From NCBI GenBank assembly GCA_022509005.1, contig JAFLUC010000017.1, positions 1 through 38,397 on the forward strand: 38,397 nucleotides of DNA, written 5' to 3'. This stretch comes from Oscillospiraceae bacterium. GTDB lineage: Bacteria; Bacillota; Clostridia; UBA1381. Under the pieces are notes generated by a model. The model had not been told where the DNA came from and made no database searches. It was given only the letters and a program-made list of their open reading frames with translations. Below, piece by piece: positions 15,991 to 23,734 of this stretch (position 1 is the first letter of the stretch; every line of letters starts with the position of its first letter). Made by a program: the position numbers and the translations under genes.

Positions 15991-17658
15991 TTACTCTCCA
16001 TACTGTAACATTTTATTAACCGCGCTCACAAGTGCATAGATTGAGGCTGTATTGATGCTGTGATGAACGCCAACGCCCCAGAAAATCTTGTCGTGCTCAT
16101 CATGCGCCTTGATTGCGATATAGGTTGCCGCCTTTGAAGCAGATGAACGCTCTAACGCGTGCTCTGTGTATTCGCAGATCTCAAAGTTGTTATCAAGAAG
16201 CTTTCTGAGCCCTATGCATAACGCGTCAAGCGGACCGCTTCCGCTGCCTGTGATTGATGAAACCTTATCATTATATTCAATCGTCGCGTTTATGGTTGTC
16301 GTGTTTTCATCATGATTTGAGTTATATGAATATATCTTTATCGGGCTGTCAAGATTTATATAGGTATCCTTGAACGCCGCATGGATCTCCTCGTTTTCAA
16401 GTACGGTATGCTTTGCATCCGACATATCGTTGATAATCGACGAGAACTCAGTAAGCATATGCTTAGGCAGAGTATAGCCGTACTTTTTCTGCATAACGTA
16501 GCTGACGCCGCCCTTGCCGCTCTGGCTATTGATCATGATAGGCTCGTACTTTCTGCCTATATCCGCCGGATCGATTGTGAGGTACGGATTTGCCCATTTG
16601 TTATCAGGATGCTCCTCAAAACGGTCAAAGCTCTTTTTAATAGCGTCCTGGTGACTGCCTGAGAATGCCACATATGCCATATCGCCCGCGTATGGGTGAC
16701 GTGAATGAATAGGCATCTTATTGCACTTCTCAAACATTGCAATAGCCTCGTCTATATTGTCAAGATTAAGCTCCGGGTCAATGCCTTGCGCAAACATATT
16801 AAGAGCAACCGTTACAAGATCTGTGTTTCCTGTTCTCTCGCCGTTTCCGAAAAGTGTTCCCTCTACCCTGTCCGCGCCAGCGAGAAGCGCAAGCTCTGAC
16901 GATGCAACGCCCGAACCGCGGTCATTATGCGCGTGGACGCTTATGATGAGGTTCTCGCGGTTATTCAAGTGCTTACACATATATTCTATCTGGTCGGCAT
17001 ATATATTCGCCGTTGCAACCTCGATCGTGGACGGAAGGTTTATTATAACCTTATTCTCCGGCGATGGCTCGAACACCTCATTTACCGCGTTTACAACCTC
17101 TGCCGCATAGTCCATCTCGGTACAAGTGAAGCTTTCGGGCGAATACTCATAACGGATATTTCCGTCAAGCTTTGCGCTCACCAGCTCCTTTACAAGCTTT
17201 GCGCCGTCAACCGCAAGCTGCTTTATTTCGTCCTTATTCATTCTGAAAACCACATCACGCTGAAGCGTTGATGTTGAGTTATACAGATGAACGATCGCGT
17301 TCTTTACGCCGCGAAGTGCCTCTATTGTCTTTTCTATAATATGCTCTCTCGCCTGAGTGAGAACCTGGATCGAAACATCATCCGGGATTCTGTCCTCGTC
17401 AATAAGACGGCGCACAAAGTCAAACTCCGTTCCCGATGCTGCCGGAAACCCCACCTCAATCTCCTTGAAGCCGAGCTTTACAAGATATTCAAAGAATTCA
17501 ATCTTTTCATCAATCGTCATCGGTGAATACAGCGCCTGATTACCGTCTCTCAGGTCAACGCTGCACCATATCGGCGCATGTGTTATCTCCTTATCGGGCC
17601 ACTCTCTGTTTTCAAGAGGCACAGGGTGATACATCCTAGTATATTTCTGATAATTCAT
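15991..17658 (-). CDS. leuA: 2-isopropylmalate synthase
   Basis: A 555-residue enzyme that condenses acetyl-CoA with 2-oxoisovalerate, the first committed step of leucine synthesis. The N-terminal TIM barrel starts at the HMGL-like WCSVDLRDGNQAL (Asp and Arg for metal and substrate), and the metal-binding HAHNDRGSG and GTLFGNGERTGN motifs follow. The C-terminal third holds the leucine-sensing regulatory domain, including the ITGSGSGPLDAL segment. Length and the N-terminal YTRMYHPVPLENREWPDKEIT match the longer LeuA type seen in actinobacteria and some Firmicutes. The start follows GAAGGAGGGG. No other leu gene is adjacent; instead a GH88 gene overlaps its end. Upstream lies an attenuator with a leader peptide. 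Confidence 0.95.
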   Translation of the reverse strand: MNYQKYTRMYHPVPLENREWPDKEITHAPIWCSVDLRDGNQALYSPMTIDEKIEFFEYLVKLGFKEIEVGFPAASGTEFDFVRRLIDEDRIPDDVSIQVLTQAREHIIEKTIEALRGVKNAIVHLYNSTSTLQRDVVFRMNKDEIKQLAVDGAKLVKELVSAKLDGNIRYEYSPESFTCTEMDYAAEVVNAVNEVFEPSPENKVIINLPSTIEVATANIYADQIEYMCKHLNNRENLIISVHAHNDRGSGVASSELALLAGADRVEGTLFGNGERTGNTDLVTVALNMFAQGIDPELNLDNIDEAIAMFEKCNKMPIHSRHPYAGDMAYVAFSGSHQDAIKKSFDRFEEHPDNKWANPYLTIDPADIGRKYEPIMINSQSGKGGVSYVMQKKYGYTLPKHMLTEFSSIINDMSDAKHTVLENEEIHAAFKDTYINLDSPIKIYSYNSNHDENTTTINATIEYNDKVSSITGSGSGPLDALCIGLRKLLDNNFEICEYTEHALERSSASKAATYIAIKAHDEHDKIFWGVGVHHSINTASIYALVSAVNKMLQYGE

Positions 17659-17701
17659 AAATACCCCTCCTTCTATATATTTATTACACTATTCCTTATA
17701 C

Positions 17702-17727
17702 AAAAAAATCGAACCGTTGTGGTTCGA
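17702..17727 (-). terminator. Attenuator terminator ahead of leuA
   Basis: On the minus strand TCGAACC (17727-17721) pairs with GGTTCGA (17715-17709), loop of five, followed by seven T. The left arm segment AACCACA (17724-17718) can instead pair with TGTGGTT (17767-17761), 7 bp, which would prevent the terminator. Confidence 0.75.
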
Positions 17728-17775
17728 CAAGCTCCGCCAATACACGCGGAAAAAACTGACAACCACAGTCCCGGT

Positions 17776-17820
17776 TCAGTCAGCTAGTAGATTTAATTGT
17801 GCATTATGATTCCTATACAT
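17776..17820 (-). CDS. leuA leader peptide (14 residues)
   Basis: Reads MYRNHNAQLNLLAD, with AGAGGTG as ribosome site before the ATG. Three of 14 residues are leucine, two of them adjacent and coded by CTA-CTA, a rare codon in this window. The end of the frame overlaps the first arm of a hairpin: CTGAC plus AACC (17783-17779, 17776-17773) pairing with GGTT and GTCAG (17764-17761, 17760-17756). A ribosome halted on the Leu codons would free TGTGGTT to pair with the terminator arm and let leuA be read. This is classical attenuation by leucine supply, not a T-box: no T-box GGTGG element is seen. Confidence 0.65.
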   Translation of the reverse strand: MYRNHNAQLNLLAD

Positions 17821-17852
17821 AACTAACACCTCTGATAAATCTTATTACAGCT

Positions 17853-17881
17853 ATTTTACAATAAAAGATTCGATTTGTCAA
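17853..17881 (-). promoter_or_regulatory. Sigma-A promoter of leuA
   Basis: On the minus strand TTGACA (17881-17876), 17 bases, TAAAAT (17858-17853). The transcript would start near 17846, about 26 bases before the leader peptide ATG, and has a leader of about 190 bases before leuA. Confidence 0.85.
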
Positions 17882-18027
17882 TAGCTTTCTTGACCTGCAT
17901 TGTCGATTTGTGGAATTGAATAAAATCCGAACATACTATATTGCTTTCGGTGTATAGTTTGACTATTTATTTTTCCTGTGAAATGTAGTAAAATATAATC
18001 ATAAATTTAAATGGAGTGTGATAAATT

Positions 18028-18399
18028 ATGAAACAGATTTCAACAGATAAAGCGCCGGCGGCTATAGGACCGTATTCACAGGCGATTAAATCAGGTAATA
18101 TGCTGTTCTGCTCCGGTCAGATCCCGGTAGATCCCGAAACAGGCATAATCCCCGATGGTGTAAAGGCGCAGGCGGAGCAGGCGCTCACAAATGTGAAGAA
18201 CCTCATTGCCGCAGCAGGTTCAAGCATCGAAAACGTTATTAAAACAACGGTATTCATCAAGGACATGAACGACTTTGCAGTAATCAACGAGATCTATGCA
18301 AAGTACTTCACCGAACCCTTCCCGGCACGTTCCTGCGTCGAAGTTGCAAGACTCCCGAAGGATGTACTTCTTGAGGTAGAGGCAATCGTAGAACTCTGA
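18028..18399 (+). CDS. ridA: RidA family enamine/imine deaminase
   Basis: A 123-residue protein matching the RidA/YjgF/UK114 family along its length. It starts with the characteristic [12 protein letters not shown], has the [11 protein letters not shown] loop, and ends with the signature [20 protein letters not shown], where Arg101 binds the carboxylate of 2-aminoacrylate-type imines. The enzyme speeds hydrolysis of reactive imines released by PLP enzymes and so protects them, acting as a cytosolic trimer. It stands alone between leuA and amt. The start ATG follows ATGGAGTGTG. Confidence 0.95.
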   Translation: MKQISTDKAPAAIGPYSQAIKSGNMLFCSGQIPVDPETGIIPDGVKAQAEQALTNVKNLIAAAGSSIENVIKTTVFIKDMNDFAVINEIYAKYFTEPFPARSCVEVARLPKDVLLEVEAIVEL

Positions 18400-18404
18400 C
18401 ATAA

Positions 18405-18443
18405 AAAATACCCGGTTCGCTGCTGTGAACCGGATATTTTTTT
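18405..18443. terminator. Bidirectional terminator between ridA and amt
   Basis: CCGGTTC (18412-18418) pairs with GAACCGG (18427-18433) over an 8-base loop; the stem is flanked by A-rich and T-rich tracts on the two sides, serving both converging genes. Confidence 0.85.
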
Positions 18444-18444
18444 A

Positions 18445-19740
18445 TTAATCCTTGTATGCCGGCATGAAGTCGGGGTATGCTGACGGTAAGCCGTGCTCTG
18501 TTGCGTCAAGTCCTGCAAGCTCTTCTCTTGCACTCGCTCTGAGCTTTCCGAGTGCCTTAAGCGTACCAAACAGGATTCCGCCCATTACCGCTGCCCATGC
18601 TATGAGAACCACAACGCCGATAAACTGCGGTCCGAGCTGGCTCATGCCGCCGCCATGGAAAAGTCCCATGCCGACTCCCGCCGTGGGGTCTGATGAAAAT
18701 AATCCAACTGCTATACAGCCCCACAGACCGCATATTCCGTGAACGGAAACCGCGCCGACAGGATCGTCTACCTTAAGCTTTGTATCTATGAACGGTACTG
18801 CTATACATACAAGTGCGCCGCCGACTGCTCCGATTATTACAGAGTCAAGCGGGTTTACACAGTCACACGGAGCGGTTATCGCAACGAGTCCGGCAAGAAC
18901 GCCGTTTAGCGTCATTGAAACATCCGGCTTTCCATAGCGTATCCATGTGAAGAACATCGCCGTGATAGCCGCCGCGCACGCACCAAGATTAGTTGTGATA
19001 AATACCTTTGCTGCAATTAAAGTGCCGAGCGCATCAACAACCGTTCTGCCGTCCTCGCCTACCGTTATAAGCGAGCCTGTTGAGGCCGGGTTGAATCCGA
19101 ACCAGCCTACCCACAGGAGCAGCACGCCCAGCGCGCCTAAAATCATGCTGTGACCCGGAATCGCTCTCGCGTTTCCTTTCTTGTCATACTTTCCGATACG
19201 CGGTCCCAATATTGCCGCACCCACGAATGAAAGCACACCGCCGAGCATATGTACGATACCGGAGCCCGCGAAATCATGGAAGCCCAGCTCCGAAAGGAAG
19301 CCGCCGCCCCATACCCAGTGGCCTGCAATCGGGTAAATGAACAATGAAATCATCGCGCTGTAGAAGCAGTATGCGCTGAACTTCGTTCGCTCCGCCATTG
19401 CGCCCGAAACGATCGTTGCCGAGGTCGCGCAGAACACTGTCTGGAAAAACAATGTGGTATAATCAACCCCCTGCGCGCCCGCCGTGCCGTTCAGGAACAT
19501 TCCGCCGAATGGTATACCTATAAAACCGTTGCCCTCGCCATACATGAGACCATAACCAATGATCCAGTAAATTATCGAGCCGAACATGAAGTCGACTATG
19601 TTTTTCATTATAATGTTGCCTGTATTCTTAGATCTCGTAAATCCCGCTTCAACCATTGTAAAACCGGTCTGCATCAGGAATACAAGTATTCCGCCCAAAA
19701 AGAGCCAGAAACAATTAATAGCTGTAGCCATAAAATCCAT
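18445..19740 (-). CDS. amt: Ammonium transporter (Amt/MEP/Rh family)
   Basis: A 431-residue polytopic membrane protein with about 11 hydrophobic segments. Family marks are WLFLGGILVFLMQTGFTMVEAG at the start (first helix), the Amt signature around DFAGSGIVHMLGG with one of the twin histidines, FGWFGFNPAST, and the second conserved His in VHGICGLWGCIAVGLF. It carries ammonium/ammonia into the cell. The start chosen is the ATG at 19740, seven bases after AAAGGA; a TTG two codons upstream is less likely. It follows glnK by 63 bases on the same strand and should share its promoter, the usual pairing because GlnK plugs the channel when nitrogen is plentiful. Confidence 0.95.
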   Translation of the reverse strand: MDFMATAINCFWLFLGGILVFLMQTGFTMVEAGFTRSKNTGNIIMKNIVDFMFGSIIYWIIGYGLMYGEGNGFIGIPFGGMFLNGTAGAQGVDYTTLFFQTVFCATSATIVSGAMAERTKFSAYCFYSAMISLFIYPIAGHWVWGGGFLSELGFHDFAGSGIVHMLGGVLSFVGAAILGPRIGKYDKKGNARAIPGHSMILGALGVLLLWVGWFGFNPASTGSLITVGEDGRTVVDALGTLIAAKVFITTNLGACAAAITAMFFTWIRYGKPDVSMTLNGVLAGLVAITAPCDCVNPLDSVIIGAVGGALVCIAVPFIDTKLKVDDPVGAVSVHGICGLWGCIAVGLFSSDPTAGVGMGLFHGGGMSQLGPQFIGVVVLIAWAAVMGGILFGTLKALGKLRASAREELAGLDATEHGLPSAYPDFMPAYKD

Positions 19741-19803
19741 TATCAATCCTTTCCTTACTTACTTAAAAACCTTACTTAAACCTTACTTACTTTTCTACTT
19801 ATA

Positions 19804-20157
19804 TTATAGCAGCGCTGCTTTGTCTGTTTCGCCTGTGCGGACCTTAATGGTCTTGGCAACCGGTGAAATGAATATCTTACCGTCACCAATCTCGCCTGTA
19901 CGCAGAACACTTATAGCCGTGTTTACAACATCATCAACCGGAACAGTGCACACAACCAGCTCCACCTTAACCTTAGGAAGGAGATCCACGCTGTAATCAA
20001 CACCTCTGTACTTGTGTTTCTGTCCCTTCTGAACACCATAACCGAGTACATTGTAAACTGTCATACCGTTAATGCCTATCTCGTTAAGAGCTTCCTTTAA
20101 CGGTTCAAGCTTGCTCTGCCTGGTAATGATCTCGATTTTTGTCATTTCCTCTGCCAT
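19804..20157 (-). CDS. glnK: PII nitrogen regulatory protein
   Basis: A 117-residue PII protein. It begins with the usual MTKIEIITRQSKLEPLKEAL (after MAEE), carries the T-loop GQKHKYRGVDYSVD with both conserved tyrosines, including the one uridylylated in enterobacteria, and ends with the ATP-binding GEIGDGKIFISPV and RTGE motifs. As a trimer it senses ATP/ADP and 2-oxoglutarate and controls the Amt channel coded next. I chose the ATG at 20157, eight bases after AAAGGAG; an in-frame ATG at 20205 would add a Phe/Lys-rich tail not seen in PII proteins and overlaps a T-rich leader hairpin. Confidence 0.95.
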   Translation of the reverse strand: MAEEMTKIEIITRQSKLEPLKEALNEIGINGMTVYNVLGYGVQKGQKHKYRGVDYSVDLLPKVKVELVVCTVPVDDVVNTAISVLRTGEIGDGKIFISPVAKTIKVRTGETDKAALL

Positions 20158-20175
20158 TTTTAAAAACTCCTTTCG

Positions 20176-20280
20176 ATTTTTGAAACAAAAAAACGTGTTT
20201 CTCATCAGGTAACCACTCCTGAAAAGTCACACGTCCTTGTGTCTCTATAAATTTTTAAGTCGTATTCGACTTTGTTTATG
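20176..20280 (-). promoter_or_regulatory. Leader of glnK with possible attenuator
   Basis: Between the promoter and glnK the minus strand can form AAGTCG/CGACTT, and then a larger structure where AAGGACGTGT pairs with ACACGTTTTT around an inner TCAGG/CCTGA hairpin, followed by further T. That resembles a terminator. ACAC-AAGGAC-GTGT is a small competing hairpin using the same arm. No known glutamine riboswitch sequence is recognised. Confidence 0.35.
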
Positions 20281-20286
20281 TTAAAT

Positions 20287-20315
20287 ATTATACTCCCCTT
20301 TTTTTTAAATGTCAA
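20287..20315 (-). promoter_or_regulatory. Consensus sigma-A promoter of glnK-amt
   Basis: On the minus strand TTGACA (20315-20310), 17 bases, TATAAT (20292-20287), both perfect. The leader to the glnK start is about 120 bases. Confidence 0.85.
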
Positions 20316-20390
20316 TAACTAATTTTATTTTTATGCAACCGGGATATATTTTTTAACAGCGTAAGGATTTCTTTAGAGGATGTTTACAAA

Positions 20391-20424
20391 GAAAATCCGC
20401 TTTCGCATGTGTGAAAGCGGATTT
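20391..20424 (-). terminator. Terminator hairpin downstream of carB
   Basis: AAATCCGCTTTC (20393-20404) pairs fully with 20413-20424, 12 bp over an 8-base loop, 8 bases past the carB stop. The T-tract on the minus-strand exit side is short (TTTTC), that on the plus side longer. Confidence 0.75.
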
Positions 20425-20431
20425 GCATTTT

Positions 20432-23400
20432 TTATTCAATATCGCTGTGGAATGCCTGGAGTGATTTAACACCCATGCTTCCCTTCTGCAATGCCTTGAT
20501 ACCTTCAACGCACGCCTTAGCCTCTGCCATTGTTGTCATATACGGAACTCTGCCCTTTATAACGCCTTTTCTTATATAGCTGTCATCGGCAGCGCCCTTC
20601 TTGTCGTTAGGTGTGTTGATAACAAGGGCTATCTCCTTATTTGTTATCATATCAAGCACGTTCGGTCTGCCCTCGCCGAGCTTAGCAACCGTCTTAACCG
20701 CTATGCCGTGACGTCTGAGATAATCCGCTGTACCTGTTGTGGAGATAATCTCAAAGCCGCAGTCCGCAAAGCCCTTCGCAAGCTCCTCTACCTCGTACTT
20801 ATCGCGGTCGTTAACGCTGATAAATACCAATCCGCCGGTAGGCAGGCTTACCTTTGTTGCCTCCTCTGCCTTTGCGAATGCCTCGCCGAATGTCTCAGCC
20901 ATGCCGAGAACCTCGCCGGTAGATCTCATTTCAGGTCCAAGTACCGGGTCAACCTCCTGGAACATATTGAACGGGAATACGGCTTCCTTAACGCCGTAGT
21001 GCTTTATAACTCTGTCCTTTAACTCGCCGATCGGGCTGGGTTTGCCTGTAAGCGGCGCTGTTATGATCTCCGTTGCAAGCGGTACCATTCTTATATCGCA
21101 TACCTTTGATACGAGCGGAACGGTTCTTGACGCTCTTGGATTTGCCTCGAGGACATAAACCGTGTCGCCCTCGATCGCATACTGCATGTTCATAAGACCG
21201 CGAACGTTCATCTCTTTTGCGATCTTCTTTGTGTATTCCTTGATCGTCTCTACATGCTCCTTCGGGATATTCATTGACGGCAGGATACATGCCGAGTCAC
21301 CCGAATGGATACCCGCAAGCTCGATATGCTCCATAACTGCCGGTACGAATACGTTCTCGCCGTCTGAGATAGCGTCAGCCTCGCATTCTGTCGCGTGGTT
21401 AAGGAATCTATCTATAAGTATCGGTCTGTCCGGCGTTACGCCAACTGCAGCTGCCATATAGATTCTCAGGCTCTCCTCGTCATGGACAACCTCCATGCCG
21501 CGTCCGCCGAGTACGTATGACGGACGAACCATTACCGGATAGCCAATCTTGTTTGCTATTTCGATAGCGTCATCAACAGTTACAGCCATGCCCGATTCCG
21601 GCATAGGAATTTCAAGCTTATCCATCATTGCGCGGAACAGGTCTCTGTCCTCTGCAAGATCGATCGTCTCCGGTGTTGTACCCAATATGTTAACGCCGTT
21701 CTTCTTTAATTCATTCGCGAGATTAAGCGGCGTCTGTCCGCCGAACTGCGCGATAACGCCGAGCGGCTTTTCCTTTTCGTGAATGCTTAAAACATCCTCG
21801 AGCGTGAGCGGCTCGAAATAGAGCTTATCCGATGTGTCATAGTCTGTTGAAACCGTTTCAGGGTTACAGTTTACAATGATCGTTTCAAAACCGAGCTTCT
21901 TAAGTGCCATTGCAGCGTGAACGCAGCAGTAGTCAAACTCAATACCCTGTCCTATTCTGTTCGGACCGCCGCCGAGGATCATGATCTTCGGCTTATCTGA
22001 TGCCTTGCTCTCATCGGTCATGTTATATGAAGAATAGTAGTATGCAGCGTCCTTTGTTCCGCTTACGTGAACGCCTTCCCATGCCTCTGTAACACCGATT
22101 GCAATTCTTGCTTTTCTTATCTCGTCCTCTGCTACATCTAAGAGACCCGCGATATAACGGTCTGAGAAACCGTCCTTTTTAGCCTGTGTAAGAATGTCAT
22201 CGGGAAGCTTGTGACCCTTGTATGATTTAATGATCTCCTCCTCGTCAACAAGTTCTCTCATCTGCTCAATGAAATAGTGCTTGATCTTTGTGAGGTTCCA
22301 GAGCTCGTCAACCGTTGCGCCCTTTCTGAGCGCCTCATACATGATGAACTGTCTCTCACTTGACGGAGTGCGGAGCATTGCAAGAAGCTCCTCTTTTGAC
22401 TTCTCGCCGAAATCCTTTGCGCCGCCGAGACCGTATCTGCCTGTTTCAAGTGAACGGATAGCCTTCTGGAACGCTTCCTTATATGTCTTACCGATCGACA
22501 TTACCTCGCCGACCGCGCGCATCTGTGTGCCGAGCTTGTCCTCTGCGCCCTTGAACTTCTCAAATGCCCAGCGAGCAAACTTGATAACTACATAGTCACC
22601 GTCCGGCTTGTACTTGTCAAGCGTGCCGTATTTTCCACATTCGATATCGGAAAGATCGAGTCCGCATGCGAGCATTGCTGAAACAAGCGCGATCGGGAAG
22701 CCGGTCGCCTTTGATGCAAGCGCCGATGAACGTGATGTTCGCGGGTTGATCTCAATAACGATAATTCTGCCGTCTTCCGGGTTTCTCGCGAACTGTACGT
22801 TAGTTCCGCCGATAACCTCGATAGCCTCAACTATCTTATATGCCTGACGCTGAAGCTCCGCCTGTACGTCCTCGGAGATTGTGAGCATAGGCGCTGAACA
22901 GAATGAGTCACCGGTATGAACGCCGAGCGGGTCGATGTTCTCAATGAAGCAGACCGTGATCATGTTATTTGCTGAGTCACGCACAACCTCAAGCTCAAGC
23001 TCCTCCCAGCCGAGAACCGATTCTTCAACGAGAACCTGTCCGACAAGGCTTGCCTGGAGACCTCTTTCACATACTGTCTTTAATTCTTCCTTGTTATATA
23101 CAAGACCGCCGCCTGCGCCGCCCATTGTGTATGCCGGACGGAGAACAACAGGATAGCCGAGCTTATTGGCAATGTCGAGCGCCTCATCAACTGAATATGC
23201 AACCTCGCTGCGCGCCATTTCTATGCCGAGGCTGTTCATTGTGTTCTTGAACTCAATTCTGTCCTCGCCGCGGTCGATAGCGTCAACCTGTACGCCTATA
23301 ACCTGTACGCCGTACTTATCAAGTACGCCCTCCTTTGCAAGCTCTGAGCAAAGGTTGAGTCCCGACTGTCCGCCGAGGTTCGGCAGAAGCGCGTCCGGAC

Positions 23401-23644
23401 GCTCTTTCTCAATAATCTGTGTGAGTCTTTCAACATTAAGCGGCTCAATGTATGTCACATCCGCTGTTTCCGGGTCTGTCATGATCGTAGCCGGATTTGA
23501 GTTTACAAGCACGATCTCATAACCAAGCTTGCGAAGCGCCTTACATGCCTGTGTGCCTGAATAGTCAAACTCGCACGCCTGACCTATGATGATAGGTCCC
23601 GAGCCTATTATAAGTACCTTATGGATATCTTCTCTTTTCTTCAT
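20432..23644 (-). CDS. carB: Carbamoyl-phosphate synthase large subunit
   Basis: About 1070 residues, the normal length. Two homologous synthetase halves each have an ATP-grasp fold: the first starts VLIIGSGPIIIGQACEFDYSG, the second IMILGGGPNRIGQGIEFDYC. The first uses ATP to activate bicarbonate, the second phosphorylates carbamate; an ammonia tunnel joins them. The C-terminal MGS-like domain (about 930-1070, FISVNDRDKYEVEELAKGF onward) binds allosteric effectors. The product feeds pyrimidine and arginine synthesis. The start is the ATG at 23644, nine bases after AAAGGA; a TTG six codons upstream covers that ribosome site and is rejected. The glutaminase subunit gene carA is not next to it, which is unusual. 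Confidence 0.96.
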   Translation of the reverse strand: MKKREDIHKVLIIGSGPIIIGQACEFDYSGTQACKALRKLGYEIVLVNSNPATIMTDPETADVTYIEPLNVERLTQIIEKERPDALLPNLGGQSGLNLCSELAKEGVLDKYGVQVIGVQVDAIDRGEDRIEFKNTMNSLGIEMARSEVAYSVDEALDIANKLGYPVVLRPAYTMGGAGGGLVYNKEELKTVCERGLQASLVGQVLVEESVLGWEELELEVVRDSANNMITVCFIENIDPLGVHTGDSFCSAPMLTISEDVQAELQRQAYKIVEAIEVIGGTNVQFARNPEDGRIIVIEINPRTSRSSALASKATGFPIALVSAMLACGLDLSDIECGKYGTLDKYKPDGDYVVIKFARWAFEKFKGAEDKLGTQMRAVGEVMSIGKTYKEAFQKAIRSLETGRYGLGGAKDFGEKSKEELLAMLRTPSSERQFIMYEALRKGATVDELWNLTKIKHYFIEQMRELVDEEEIIKSYKGHKLPDDILTQAKKDGFSDRYIAGLLDVAEDEIRKARIAIGVTEAWEGVHVSGTKDAAYYYSSYNMTDESKASDKPKIMILGGGPNRIGQGIEFDYCCVHAAMALKKLGFETIIVNCNPETVSTDYDTSDKLYFEPLTLEDVLSIHEKEKPLGVIAQFGGQTPLNLANELKKNGVNILGTTPETIDLAEDRDLFRAMMDKLEIPMPESGMAVTVDDAIEIANKIGYPVMVRPSYVLGGRGMEVVHDEESLRIYMAAAVGVTPDRPILIDRFLNHATECEADAISDGENVFVPAVMEHIELAGIHSGDSACILPSMNIPKEHVETIKEYTKKIAKEMNVRGLMNMQYAIEGDTVYVLEANPRASRTVPLVSKVCDIRMVPLATEIITAPLTGKPSPIGELKDRVIKHYGVKEAVFPFNMFQEVDPVLGPEMRSTGEVLGMAETFGEAFAKAEEATKVSLPTGGLVFISVNDRDKYEVEELAKGFADCGFEIISTTGTADYLRRHGIAVKTVAKLGEGRPNVLDMITNKEIALVINTPNDKKGAADDSYIRKGVIKGRVPYMTTMAEAKACVEGIKALQKGSMGVKSLQAFHSDIE

Positions 23645-23689
23645 GTGGTTAATTCCTTTCAAAAAAGCCTTAAAATTTCCTTACCCTCT

Positions 23690-23718
23690 ATTATCCTATA
23701 TTCCGCTCTTTTTGTCAA
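23690..23718 (-). promoter_or_regulatory. Sigma-A promoter of carB
   Basis: On the minus strand TTGACA (23718-23713), 17 bases, GATAAT (23695-23690). It lies between recN and carB, so carB has its own transcript with a short leader of about 40 bases and no room for a PyrR attenuator. Confidence 0.8.
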
Positions 23719-23734
23719 TACATTTTTAAAAAAT

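Noticed and set aside
17702..17850. T-box riboswitch ahead of leuA
   Set aside because: No specifier-loop architecture or GGTGG-type T-box element is visible; a leader peptide with Leu codons and alternate hairpins explains the region better.
20158..20205. Longer PII protein starting at ATG 20205
   Set aside because: It would add 16 residues rich in Phe and Lys coded by a T-rich leader hairpin; the ATG at 20157 has the better ribosome site and matches PII length.
23645..23662. Upstream TTG start for carB
   Set aside because: The TTG overlaps the AAAGGA ribosome site that fits the ATG at 23644, and the added residues are not part of the conserved N-terminus.
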